From the NCBI RefSeq assembly GCF_900112375.1, contig NZ_FOLS01000017.1:1-64000 (forward strand): a DNA stretch of 64,000 nt, given 5' to 3'. Of this stretch, positions 41,835-50,665 are shown one piece after another. The notes under the pieces were generated by a model, which saw only the letters and a list, made by a program, of their open reading frames with translations, ran no database searches and was not told where the DNA came from. Position 1 is the stretch's first letter, and each line of letters starts with the position of its first letter. The position numbers and the translations under genes were made by a program. The DNA is from Pseudomonas citronellolis (GTDB lineage Bacteria > Pseudomonadota > Gammaproteobacteria > Pseudomonadales > Pseudomonadaceae).

Positions 41835-44158
41835 CAGAGCATCGCGTCGTCGCCCTGGTGGGCAACCCCAATTGCGGCAAGACCACGGCGTTCAACGCCC
41901 TCACCGGTTCGCGCCAGCGCGTCGGCAACTGGCCGGGGGTGACGGTGGAACGCAAGGTCGGCGAATACCGCTTCGAAGGCGAGCGCTACGAAGTGGTCGA
42001 CCTGCCCGGCACCTATTCCCTGGACGTGGTCGACCAGGAAGTCTCGCTGGATGAAAAGATCGCCCGCGACTACGTGCACGCCAACGAGGCGAGCCTGGTG
42101 GTCAACATCGTCGATGCCTCCAACCTGGAGCGCAACCTCTATCTGACGCTGCAACTGGCCGAGATGCAGGTGCCGCTGGTGGTGGTGCTGAACATGGTCG
42201 ACGTGGCCGAGGAAAAGGCCATGCGGGTGGACGCCGGCAAGCTCGCCGAGCGCCTGGGCTGCCCGGTGGTGCCCGTGGTGGCCTCGGAAGGCACCGGCAT
42301 CGACGAACTCAAGCTGGCGCTGCGCGAAGCCCTGCGCCAGGCCCGCCGGCCGGGCGTGAAGGTGACCTACGACGCCGCCCTGGAACAGGCCATCGGCCAG
42401 CTGCTGCCGCAACTGGCCGCGGCGGGCAGCGGCATGGCGCCGCGCTGGCTGGCAGTGCGCCTGCTGGAGGGCGACGACCTGGCCCGCGCCATCGCCGGGC
42501 CGCAGGTGACCGAGGCGGCGAACCGGCTGGCCGAGGAACTGGGCGACGACATCGACGTGATGGTGGCGGACGCCCGCTACGGGCTGGCCAACGACATCAC
42601 CCGCGAGGCCCTGACGCGCCTCGGCCGCACCAGCCGCGACCTGACCGACCGCATCGACCGCGTGGTGCTCAACCGCATGCTGGGCATCCCGATCTTCTTC
42701 GCGATGATGTACCTGATGTTCATGTTCACCATCAACATCGGCAGCTCCTTCATCGACCTCTTCGACCAGCTCGGCGCGCTGTTCTTCGTCGACGGCCTGG
42801 GCCGCCTGCTCGGCGCGTTCGGCACCCCCGACTGGCTGGTGGCGCTGCTGACCCAGGGCATCGGCGCCGGCGTGCAGACGGTGGCCACCTTCGTCCCGGT
42901 GATCGGCTTCCTCTTCCTGTTCCTCTCGGTGCTCGAAGACTCGGGCTACATGGCCCGCGCGGCCTTCGTCATGGACCGCTTCATGCGCTGGGTGGGGCTG
43001 CCCGGCAAGTCCTTCGTGCCGATGATCGTCGGCTTCGGCTGCACCGTCCCGGCGGTGATGGCCACGCGCACCCTGGAACACCGCCGCGACCGCCTGCTGA
43101 CCATCGCCATGGCGCCGTTCATGTCCTGCGGGGCGCGGTTGCCGGTGTACGTGCTGTTCGCCGCGGCGTTCTTCCCCGAGCACGGGCAGAACGTGGTGTT
43201 CGGCCTCTACCTGATCGGCATCGGCGCCGCCGTGCTGACCGGCCTGCTGCTCAAGCACAGCCTGCTGGAGGGCGAGGCCACGCCCTTCATCATGGAGCTG
43301 CCGCCGTACCACATCCCCACCGTCAAGGGCGTGCTGCTGCACACCTGGGCGCGGCTCAAGGGCTTCGTGATCAAGGCCGGGCGCATCATCGTGCCCACGG
43401 TGCTGGTGCTGAACATGCTGAACTCCACCGGCACCGACGGCAGCTTCGCCAGCGTGGCGCCCGACCACTCGGTGCTGGCCGAGGTGGGCCGGGGCATAGC
43501 GCCGGCCTTCAGCCCCATGGGCGTGACCGAGGAGAACTGGCCGGCGGCGGTGGGCATCATCACCGGCATCCTGGCCAAGGAGGCGGTGGTCGGTACGCTC
43601 AACGCCACTTACGGCGCGCTGGCCGGGCAGGGGGAAGCGGAGGACGACAAGCCCTTCGACCTGGCCGGCGGCATCGTCGACGCCTTCGCCACCGTGCCGG
43701 CCAACCTGGCCGAGGCCTTCGGCCGCTGGACCGACCCGCTCGGCCTGGAGGCCGACCTGGGGGACCAGGACGCGGTCGCCGCCGCCAACGAGGTGTCGAG
43801 CAGCATCTTCGGCGCCATGGTCACCCGTTTCGTCAGCGCCTCGGCGGCCTTCGCCTACCTGCTGTTCGTGTTGCTCTATTCGCCTTGCACGGCTGCCATG
43901 GCCGCCGTGTACCAGGAGGCAGGCACTCGCTGGATGCTCTTCGTGGTGGGCTGGACCACCGGCCTGGCCTACGGCGTGGCGGTGCTGTTCTACCAGTTGG
44001 TGAACTGGGCGGAGCACCCGCTGAGTTCGCTGGCCTGGTGCAGCGGTGTGCTGCTCGCCTTCGCCGCCGCCTTCGTTTCCCTGCGCATCGCCGGCCAGCG
44101 CGCGCCACGGGCGCCGGTCGGCGTGCCGCTCTCGCCATCCGCAGGAGGCTCGCCATGA
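41831..44158 (+). CDS. feoB: Ferrous iron transporter FeoB
   Basis: A 775-aa FeoB, the main bacterial Fe2+ importer. The N-terminal G domain has G1 GNPNCGKT at 11-18, DLPGTYSL (G3) and NMVDVAEE (G4). A GDI helical domain follows, then the membrane domain with about ten hydrophobic segments, including two Gate segments containing the conserved Cys of ...VGFGCTVPAVMATRTLEHRRDRLLTI. The C-terminal cytoplasmic tail lacks an extra Cys-rich extension. Length and layout are normal for gammaproteobacteria. Confidence 0.97.
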   Translation: MTEHRVVALVGNPNCGKTTAFNALTGSRQRVGNWPGVTVERKVGEYRFEGERYEVVDLPGTYSLDVVDQEVSLDEKIARDYVHANEASLVVNIVDASNLERNLYLTLQLAEMQVPLVVVLNMVDVAEEKAMRVDAGKLAERLGCPVVPVVASEGTGIDELKLALREALRQARRPGVKVTYDAALEQAIGQLLPQLAAAGSGMAPRWLAVRLLEGDDLARAIAGPQVTEAANRLAEELGDDIDVMVADARYGLANDITREALTRLGRTSRDLTDRIDRVVLNRMLGIPIFFAMMYLMFMFTINIGSSFIDLFDQLGALFFVDGLGRLLGAFGTPDWLVALLTQGIGAGVQTVATFVPVIGFLFLFLSVLEDSGYMARAAFVMDRFMRWVGLPGKSFVPMIVGFGCTVPAVMATRTLEHRRDRLLTIAMAPFMSCGARLPVYVLFAAAFFPEHGQNVVFGLYLIGIGAAVLTGLLLKHSLLEGEATPFIMELPPYHIPTVKGVLLHTWARLKGFVIKAGRIIVPTVLVLNMLNSTGTDGSFASVAPDHSVLAEVGRGIAPAFSPMGVTEENWPAAVGIITGILAKEAVVGTLNATYGALAGQGEAEDDKPFDLAGGIVDAFATVPANLAEAFGRWTDPLGLEADLGDQDAVAAANEVSSSIFGAMVTRFVSASAAFAYLLFVLLYSPCTAAMAAVYQEAGTRWMLFVVGWTTGLAYGVAVLFYQLVNWAEHPLSSLAWCSGVLLAFAAAFVSLRIAGQRAPRAPVGVPLSPSAGGSP

Positions 44159-44400
44159 TCCTGTCGCAACTGAGCGACTACCTGAAGCTGCACGGGCGCG
44201 TCAGCCTGCACGACATGCAGCACTACCTGGACACCACGCCCGAGGCCCTGGAAGGCATGCTCGCCGTGCTCGAACGCAAGGGCCGGATACGGCGCCTGCC
44301 GAGCGGCACGTCCTGCGGCGGGGGGACCTGCTGCAAGTGCGACCCGGCTAGCATAGTCGTCTACGAATGGGTCGCCGCGGCCTCGCCCGGCAATGGCTAG
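44155..44400 (+). CDS. feoC: FeoC-like Fe-S winged-helix protein
   Basis: An 81-aa FeoC. Winged-helix body (SQLSDYLKLHGRVSLHDMQHYLDTTPEALEGMLAVLERKGRIRRL) followed by four cysteines at 54, 59, 60 and 62 (SCGGGTCCKC), the usual Fe-S cluster ligands. Its ATG overlaps the feoB stop (ATGA). FeoC may regulate FeoB stability or act as a redox/iron sensor for the transporter. Confidence 0.93.
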   Translation: MILSQLSDYLKLHGRVSLHDMQHYLDTTPEALEGMLAVLERKGRIRRLPSGTSCGGGTCCKCDPASIVVYEWVAAASPGNG

Positions 44401-44956
44401 CGAGGCCGGGCGCGGGGCCATGAGGCGGCCGCCGGCGCTGCTGGTCATCGGCATCCACCGCGAGGAACTGGCCTTCGGCGAACGCGTCGCCGAAGGCGTG
44501 GACCCCGCGCGGGCGGATGTGCAGCGCATCCCCGACGGCCTGTCCGGGCGCCACCCGCGGGCGGACCAGCGCTTCCACCACGAACTCCTGCATGCCGCCC
44601 TGTACGAGCAGCTGCTGCCGCTGGCGAGCGGCCGCTACCGGGTGCTGATCGACCTGCACAGCGGCCGCGACCGCGACGGCCCGAGCGTGGACCTCTACTG
44701 CGGCCACCCGCGCTTCTGCCAGGCGCTGGCGGCAGCCCTGGCCCGGGAAGGCCTGGCCGGCCGCGGCATCGAAGTGGTGCCGCTGGGCGACTCGGTCGCC
44801 ACGGTGATCCCCCGGCGCATCTGGGACAACCCGCGCTTCCTCTACGTCGGCATGGAGGTCTACCTGCCCGACGGCGAGCAGGGCGAAGCCGTGGAACTGG
44901 CCAGGCGGCTGGTGGGCCTGGTCAGCCAGGAGGCGCAGGCGTTCGAGGGCGGCTGA
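44393..44956 (+). CDS. M14-like (AstE/AspA-type) zinc hydrolase-related protein
   Basis: A 187-aa protein that overlaps feoC by eight bases. It has features of the M14 carboxypeptidase/succinylglutamate desuccinylase superfamily: GIHREELAFGERVAEG where that family has GTHGNE, and VLIDLHSGRDRDGPSVDLYCG where it has the metal His of a DLH motif. It is much shorter than typical AstE or AspA, so only the core is present. Alternatively the ATG nine codons downstream may be used. Whether it is catalytic, and its link to iron, are unknown; overlap with feoC indicates co-expression. Confidence 0.6.
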   Translation: MASEAGRGAMRRPPALLVIGIHREELAFGERVAEGVDPARADVQRIPDGLSGRHPRADQRFHHELLHAALYEQLLPLASGRYRVLIDLHSGRDRDGPSVDLYCGHPRFCQALAAALAREGLAGRGIEVVPLGDSVATVIPRRIWDNPRFLYVGMEVYLPDGEQGEAVELARRLVGLVSQEAQAFEGG

Positions 44957-44960
44957 AGGC

Positions 44961-45392
44961 TTAGCGCAGGATGTGCCGGCGGTGCGTGCTCAGGTGCACC
45001 CCGAGGCAGGCGACGAACACCGCGCCGCAGGCCGCATGGCCGCGCTTGGAGCCCATGCCCACCAGGGCCAGCGAACTGCCCAGCCCGGCGATCATCCCCA
45101 GCTTGGCGTAGCGGTTGACACGCATCTTCAGCGGGCGCCGGCCGGCGGCCTGCAGCGGGGCGGCCAGTTCGGCGTCGACCAGCGCGTCGATGCGGCCCTC
45201 GAAGTCCACAAGGCTGGCCTGCTCCGCAGCGAAATGCACCAGCAGCGAACCCGACTTGGCGTTGGCCTCGCAGGAAAGCACGCCATCCAGGGCGGCCAGC
45301 TTGTCGTGCAGCCTGTGCAGGCGTTCGGCATTGCGCAGCCGGGCGTCCCGGACACGGATGCGGCCGGGCAGGGAGGAAACGATGTTGGTCAT
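44961..45392 (-). CDS. HMA2-like domain protein with C-terminal membrane segment
   Basis: A 143-aa protein convergent with the iron operon, ending five bases from it. N-terminal HMA2-like unit IVSSLPGRIRVRDARLRNAERLHRLHDKLAALDGVLSCEANAKSGSLLVHFAA resembles the first gene's VHHIPGRIRLKL segment. A C-terminal pair of hydrophobic stretches (LGMIAGLGSSLALVGM, AACGAVFVACLGVHL) is rich in small residues. The start at MTNIVSSL follows from where the domain begins. It probably belongs to the same iron-storage system although on the other strand. Confidence 0.78.
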   Translation of the reverse strand: MTNIVSSLPGRIRVRDARLRNAERLHRLHDKLAALDGVLSCEANAKSGSLLVHFAAEQASLVDFEGRIDALVDAELAAPLQAAGRRPLKMRVNRYAKLGMIAGLGSSLALVGMGSKRGHAACGAVFVACLGVHLSTHRRHILR

Positions 45393-45546
45393 GGGGGCGG
45401 CGAGCGGCTGATAGGAGTCCGCATCATAGCGATTTGTATTCCGCCGCAGAGTTGCCGGCGGTCGGCTCGAAGTGGCAGGCGCGGGGCGGCTTGCATCGCC
45501 GGCACGGAAAAGGCACCGGCGGCGTCGCCCGGTGCCTGTGCCGTCG

Positions 45547-48500
45547 TTACCAGGTATCGATGAACGACCGCCCGCCGGCGTCCGCGGGCGTGGCACCGGA
45601 AGCGGCGTTGAGGCCGCGCAGCAGCCAGGCGCGGGTATCCGCCGGGTCGATCACCGCGTCGATCTCCAGGTAGCTCGCCATGTTCAGCGCCTTGCCGCTC
45701 TCGTAGGCCTTGGCCACCAGCTTGTCGAACAGTGCCTGGCGCGCGGCTTCGTCCGGCTGCGCGCTTAGCTCCTTGGCGAAGCCCAGCCGCACTGCGCCCT
45801 CCAGGCCCATGGCGCCGAACTCGCCACTGGGCCAGGCTGCAGTGAACAGCGGCGCGTGGAAGCTGCCGGCGGCCATCGCCTGGGCGCCCAGGCCGTAGCC
45901 CTTGCGCAGCACCACCGTGAAGAAGGGCACGCTGAGGCTGGCGGCGGTGACGAACATGCGCGAGACGTGGCGCACCGTGCCTTGCTTTTCCGCCTCGGGG
46001 CCGACCATGAAGCCGGGGGTGTCGCACAGCGAGACGATCGGCAGGCCGCGCGCCTGGCACAGTTGCATGAAGCGCGCGGCCTTGTCGCCGGCCACCGCGT
46101 CGATGGCGCCGCCCAGATGCGCGGGGTTGTTGGCGAGCAGGCCGAACGGCTTGCCCTCGATGCGCACCAGCGCGGTGACCAGCCCGAGGGCGAACTGGCG
46201 GCGCAGCTCCAGCACGCTGCCCTGGTCGGCGAGCAGCTCGATCACCCGGCGGATGTCGTAGACGCGCAGGCGGTTTTCCGGGATCACGTGGCGCAGCTCG
46301 CGCGGGTCGGCGCATTGCCAGTCGCCCGTCTCGCCCTGGAAGTACGCCAGGTACTGCTTGGCCACCCGCACCGCCTCGGCTTCGTCCTCCACCAGCACGT
46401 CGATCACCCCGTTGGGGCCCTGCACGCTGGTCGGGCCAACCTCCTCCGGCGTGTAGCTGCCCAGGCCGCCGCCCTCGATCATCGCCGGGCCGGCCATGCC
46501 GATGCTGGCGTTGCGGGTGGCGATGATCACCTCGCAGCAGCCGAGCAGGGCGGCGTTGCCGGCGAAGCAGCGGCCGGACACGACGCCGACGGTCGGCACC
46601 CGCCCCGAGAGCTTCGCGAAGCTGACGAAGGTGTGGCAGTCCAGCCCGGCCACGCCGACGAAGTCGGTATCCCCCGGACGGCCGCCGCCGCCCTCGGCGA
46701 ACAGCACCACCGGCAGGCGCCACTGCGCCGCCAACGCGAGCAGGCGGTCGGTCTTCTTGTGGTTCATCACCCCCTGGGTGCCGGCGAACACCGTGTAGTC
46801 GTAGGCGATGGCCATGCAGCGCGCCGCCTGCTCGCCGAACCGCGCGGCGCCCACGGTGCCGATGCCGGCCACCAGGCCGTCGGCCGGGCTCAGCTCCAGC
46901 AACTCCTCGGTGGAGCGGCGCCGGCGCTGCGCGGCCAGGGCCATGGCGCCGTATTCGCTGAAGCTGCCTTCGTCCAGCAGGTCCGCGAGGTTCTCCCGGG
47001 CGGTGCGCTGGCCGGTCCTGCGCCGCTTGGCCACCGCCGCGGGGCGGCGCGCGTCGGTCAGGCGCTCATGGCGTTCCCTGACCTCGGCCAGGTCGGCGCG
47101 GATGTGGGCGAGGTCGACGGCCTGCTCGCTCAACGCCGCGCCGCCCTCGACCTCGGCCGGTTCGAGGAACAGCAGCGGCTGGTCCTCGGCCAGCGCGTCG
47201 CCCGGGGCCGCCGCCAGCAGGCGGACGATGCCGCCGCTTGTGGCCTTGACCTCGAACTCCATCTTCATCGCCTCCAGCACGGCGACGGGCTGGCTGGCGG
47301 CCACGCTGTCGCCCTCCGCGACCGCCAGGGCCACCACCACCCCGGTGCTCGGCGCGTTCAGGGCGATGGTGCCGGGTGGCGCATCGACGCTCTGGCGCCG
47401 GGTTTCGGCCACGCTGCCGGCGCCGCTGAAATAGCGGTGCGGGTGGCTCTCGCCGCGTGCGCTGAGCAGTTCGCCCAGGTGGCGCTCGACGAAGCGGGTG
47501 TCGACCTGGTTGGCGGCGACCTCCTCGCGTTGCAGCAGGTTTTGCAGCAGGTGCAGGTTGCTCGCCACGCCTTCCAGGCGGAACTCGCAGAGCGCGCGGT
47601 AGGCGCGGCGCAGGGCACCGGGATAGTCGCCGGCGCTGGCGATCAGCTTGGCCAGCAGCGAGTCGTAGGCCGGGCTGACCGCATAGCCGGCGTAACCGTA
47701 GCCGTCCACCCGCAGGCCGGGGCCGGACGGCGGCTGGTAGGCGCTCAGCACGCCGGCGGCCGGCCGCGCGCTGCCGTCGGCCTGGAGCGTTTCCAGGTTC
47801 AGCCGCAGCTGTATGGCGCAACCCTGCACGGCGGGCGGTTGGTCCAGCTGAAGTTCGCCGAGCGTGGCGCCAGCGGCCAGGCGCAGTTGGGCATGCAACA
47901 GGTCGACGCCGGTGACCTGCTCGGTGACCGTGTGCTCCACCTGGATCCGCGGGTTGGCCTCCATGAAGTAGAAGCGCCCGTCGGCCACCAGGAATTCGAA
48001 GGTGCCCAGGCCGCGGTAGTTCACCGCGCCGGCCAGGCGCAGGGCGCAGGCGATGATGGCCTCGCGCAGGCCCGCGTCCAGGCCGGGGCTGGGGGCGATT
48101 TCCACCAGCTTCTGGTGGCGGCGCTGCAGGCTGCAGTCGCGTTCCCACAGGTGGCTGACGGCGCCGCTGCCGTCGCCGAGCACCTGAATCTCGATGTGCC
48201 GGGCCTGCTCCAGCAACTGCTCCACATACAATGCGCCATTGCCGAAGGCGGCCTGCGCCTCGGACTGGCAGCGGGCGTAGGCCTCGGCCAATTCCGCCGG
48301 ATCGCGCACGGCGCGCATCCCCCGGCCGCCACCGCCGGCCAGGGCCTTGAGCATCACCGCGCCGTGCTGCGCGGCGAACGCCTGCGCCTCGGCCAGCTCG
48401 ATGGCGTGGTTCAGGCCGGCCACCAGCGGGGCGCCGCAGCGCTCGGCCAGGGCGCGGGCGGCGGCCTTGTCGCCGAACAGCTCCAGCACCTCGGCCGCCG

Positions 48501-48819
48501 GCCCGACGAAGGTCAGCCCGGCGGCCTGGCAGCGGCGGGCGAACCCGGGGTTCTCGGCGAGGAAGCCGTAGCCCGGGTGCACCGCGTCGCAGCCCTGCTC
48601 GCGGGCGATGGCGATCAACTGGTCCATGTCCAGGTAGGCGGGCACGCCGCGCCCCTTGAGCGGCACGGCCAGGTCGGCCTTGCGCGTGTGCAGGCTGGCG
48701 GCGTCGTCCTCGGCGAACACCGCGACGCTGCGGATGCCCAGGTCGGCGCAGGCCTGGGCGATGCGGATGGCGATTTCGCCGCGGTTGGCGATCAGCAGCT
48801 TGGCGAAGGGCGGGGTCAC
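45547..48819 (-). CDS. Single-chain biotin-dependent acyl-CoA carboxylase (BC-BCCP-CT)
   Basis: A 1090-aa three-in-one carboxylase. Biotin carboxylase at about 1-450 (LLIANRGEIAIRI, ATP loop KALAGGGGRGMRAV, EANPRIQVEHTVTE), biotin carrier at about 483-552 with the biotinylated K519 in EAMKMEF, then a carboxyltransferase (about 575-1090; RENLADLLDEGSFSEYG, CDTPGFMVGPEAEKQG). The arrangement matches the single-chain long-chain acyl-CoA carboxylase (LCC) family known from mycobacteria, Rhodopseudomonas and Pseudomonas. It starts at GTG overlapping the ligase stop (GTGA). It would carboxylate an acyl-CoA made by the ligase; chain length cannot be told. Confidence 0.92.
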   Translation of the reverse strand: MTPPFAKLLIANRGEIAIRIAQACADLGIRSVAVFAEDDAASLHTRKADLAVPLKGRGVPAYLDMDQLIAIAREQGCDAVHPGYGFLAENPGFARRCQAAGLTFVGPAAEVLELFGDKAAARALAERCGAPLVAGLNHAIELAEAQAFAAQHGAVMLKALAGGGGRGMRAVRDPAELAEAYARCQSEAQAAFGNGALYVEQLLEQARHIEIQVLGDGSGAVSHLWERDCSLQRRHQKLVEIAPSPGLDAGLREAIIACALRLAGAVNYRGLGTFEFLVADGRFYFMEANPRIQVEHTVTEQVTGVDLLHAQLRLAAGATLGELQLDQPPAVQGCAIQLRLNLETLQADGSARPAAGVLSAYQPPSGPGLRVDGYGYAGYAVSPAYDSLLAKLIASAGDYPGALRRAYRALCEFRLEGVASNLHLLQNLLQREEVAANQVDTRFVERHLGELLSARGESHPHRYFSGAGSVAETRRQSVDAPPGTIALNAPSTGVVVALAVAEGDSVAASQPVAVLEAMKMEFEVKATSGGIVRLLAAAPGDALAEDQPLLFLEPAEVEGGAALSEQAVDLAHIRADLAEVRERHERLTDARRPAAVAKRRRTGQRTARENLADLLDEGSFSEYGAMALAAQRRRRSTEELLELSPADGLVAGIGTVGAARFGEQAARCMAIAYDYTVFAGTQGVMNHKKTDRLLALAAQWRLPVVLFAEGGGGRPGDTDFVGVAGLDCHTFVSFAKLSGRVPTVGVVSGRCFAGNAALLGCCEVIIATRNASIGMAGPAMIEGGGLGSYTPEEVGPTSVQGPNGVIDVLVEDEAEAVRVAKQYLAYFQGETGDWQCADPRELRHVIPENRLRVYDIRRVIELLADQGSVLELRRQFALGLVTALVRIEGKPFGLLANNPAHLGGAIDAVAGDKAARFMQLCQARGLPIVSLCDTPGFMVGPEAEKQGTVRHVSRMFVTAASLSVPFFTVVLRKGYGLGAQAMAAGSFHAPLFTAAWPSGEFGAMGLEGAVRLGFAKELSAQPDEAARQALFDKLVAKAYESGKALNMASYLEIDAVIDPADTRAWLLRGLNAASGATPADAGGRSFIDTW

Positions 48820-50507
48820 AGCAGAGGCTCCAGTTCGTTCTTCTTGATCTTGCCGGTGGCGGTCATCGGCAGGCTTGCGACCACGCGGACCTCCGGCACC
48901 TTGTAGACGGCCATGGCCTCGCGGCACCAGGCGAGCAGGCTCTCTGCGCTTTCGCCGGCGCCCGGCTTGAGCACCACGAAGGCCACCGGCTGCTGGCCGC
49001 GGCGCTCGTCGGGGCGGGCGAGCACCGCGCTGGCGAGGACCGCCGGGTGCTGGCCGAGCAGCGCCTCCAGCTCGCTGGGGAACACGCTCATGCCGTTCAC
49101 CTTGATCATCTCCTTGCGCCGGCCCAGGTAGCGAATGAAGCCCAGCTCGGTGATCTGGCCGAGGTCGCCGGTGTGCAGCCAGCCGTCGCGCAGTACCTCG
49201 GCGCTGGCCTCGGGGCGGTTCCAGTAGCCCTTGAGCAGCGACGGGCTGCGAATGCACAACTCGCCTTCCGCGCCCAGGGGCAGCAGCTCCCCGGTTTCGA
49301 AATCGCAGACCTTGAAGTCGGTGCCCGGCACCGGCAGGCCAACGAAGGTCGGCGCGCTGTTGAGGTCGAAATCGTCCTGCTGGAAGCCGACGATGAAGGT
49401 GTCGCAGGTGTGGGTCTCGGTCATGCCGAAGCTGGTCTCCACCAGCGTGGTGCCGGTCAGCTCGCGCCAGCGCCGGCGGTAGCTGGGCGTCAGCTTCTTG
49501 ATGAAGGAAATGGCGCCCGACACCCGCAGCGAGGAGAAGTCGAATTCGCCGACCCGCGGGTGCTCCAGCACCTCGGCGGCGCTGTCGACCAGCAGGGTGC
49601 AGTGGCTGACGCGGTAGCGTTGCACGGCGGCCATGAAGGCCTCGGCGTCCCAGCGCGCCAGCAGCACCAGGCGGCAGCCGGCGAACACCGGGAACAGCAG
49701 GCCGCCATTCTCCCCGGCGATCCAGAATTCCGGCAGGAAGTTCAGCAATACGCTGTCCTGCTCCAGCCGGTTCGCCACCGACAGGTAGCTGGCGCAGGTG
49801 TAGAGCATGTCGCCGTGGGTATGCACGCAGCCCTTGGGCAGGCCGGTGGTGCCGCCGGTGTAGTTGAGCGCCGCCACGTCGTCGAGCCGCGCCTGGTGCT
49901 GCGGCACCGGTCCCCGGCAAGCCTCGAGGGCCGGGAGGAAGTCGATGAAGTCGTCCCCGGCCAGTTTCGGCGCCAGCAGCATGTCGGGCGGCGGCAGGCT
50001 CGGCGTGGCCGGGCACAGCTCGCTGAGGCTGGTGGCCAGCAGCCGGCGCAACGGCGTTTCACCGCGCACCTGGCGCACGATCGGCAGCAACTGGTCGAAG
50101 CACAGCAGGGTTTCGGCGCCGCTGTCGTTGAGCTGGTAGCCCAGCTCCAGCGCCTTCGACAAGGGGCTGACCGGCACATACACCGCCCCCGCGCGCAGGA
50201 TGCCGTAGAAGGCGACGTGCAGCTGCGGACAGTTGGGCAGGAACACGGCGACGCGCTCGCCGGGGCGCACGCCCAGCTCGGCCAGCAACGCGGCGCAGCG
50301 GTCGGCCAGGCGGTCCAGCTCGGCCCAGGCCAGGCTGTGGCCGTAGAAGTCCAGCGCGGGCGCCTCCGGCTTCAGGCGCGCCCAGGTGCGCAGGTATTCG
50401 CCAAGCGGCTGCTGCCCATGCGGGTAGTGCGGCTCGCGCGGCGTGCCGGCTGGCCAGGCGGCGGCCTGGAGGCGATGCAGCGCCTGGAGGTAACGGGCTT
50501 CGTTCAT
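48816..50507 (-). CDS. AMP-forming acyl-CoA ligase
   Basis: A 563-aa ANL-superfamily ligase that activates a carboxylic acid to its CoA thioester through an acyl-AMP. Motifs: P-loop-like YTGGTTGLPKG, GMTETHTCDTF, the GWLHTGDLGQI hinge region and the C-terminal catalytic Lys in ATGKIKKNEL. First gene of the two-gene operon with the carboxylase; together they turn an acid into a carboxylated acyl-CoA. I chose the ATG three codons inside a possible GTG start. Divergent from the LysR gene. Confidence 0.9.
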   Translation of the reverse strand: MNEARYLQALHRLQAAAWPAGTPREPHYPHGQQPLGEYLRTWARLKPEAPALDFYGHSLAWAELDRLADRCAALLAELGVRPGERVAVFLPNCPQLHVAFYGILRAGAVYVPVSPLSKALELGYQLNDSGAETLLCFDQLLPIVRQVRGETPLRRLLATSLSELCPATPSLPPPDMLLAPKLAGDDFIDFLPALEACRGPVPQHQARLDDVAALNYTGGTTGLPKGCVHTHGDMLYTCASYLSVANRLEQDSVLLNFLPEFWIAGENGGLLFPVFAGCRLVLLARWDAEAFMAAVQRYRVSHCTLLVDSAAEVLEHPRVGEFDFSSLRVSGAISFIKKLTPSYRRRWRELTGTTLVETSFGMTETHTCDTFIVGFQQDDFDLNSAPTFVGLPVPGTDFKVCDFETGELLPLGAEGELCIRSPSLLKGYWNRPEASAEVLRDGWLHTGDLGQITELGFIRYLGRRKEMIKVNGMSVFPSELEALLGQHPAVLASAVLARPDERRGQQPVAFVVLKPGAGESAESLLAWCREAMAVYKVPEVRVVASLPMTATGKIKKNELEPLL

Positions 50508-50589
50508 GGCGGGCACTCTTGTCGTTCTTGTTGCGCTGCATCTTAAAAAGCCGGGGAGAGCGAAAGAACTGACGCCTATTCATCGATAT

Positions 50590-50608
50590 CCATGAACGCT
50601 ATGCATGG
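50590..50608. promoter_or_regulatory. LysR-type palindrome in the ligase/lysR divergent promoter
   Basis: CCATG, nine bases, CATGG: an inverted repeat in the divergent region between the acyl-CoA ligase gene and the LysR gene, of the size bound by LysR-type regulators. Which promoter it governs is not known, probably both. Confidence 0.5.
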
Positions 50609-50665
50609 TTGTTCCAGTGGGGATCGCTGCTAGGCTGGAGCGGCTGGGGATAGAGGGTGATCGGC

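Noticed and set aside
45547-50016. A single 1489-aa frame joining ligase and carboxylase regions
   Set aside because: The part left of the GTG at 48819 reads out of frame with the ligase and has no family resemblance; the ligase in its own frame is complete, so there are two genes.
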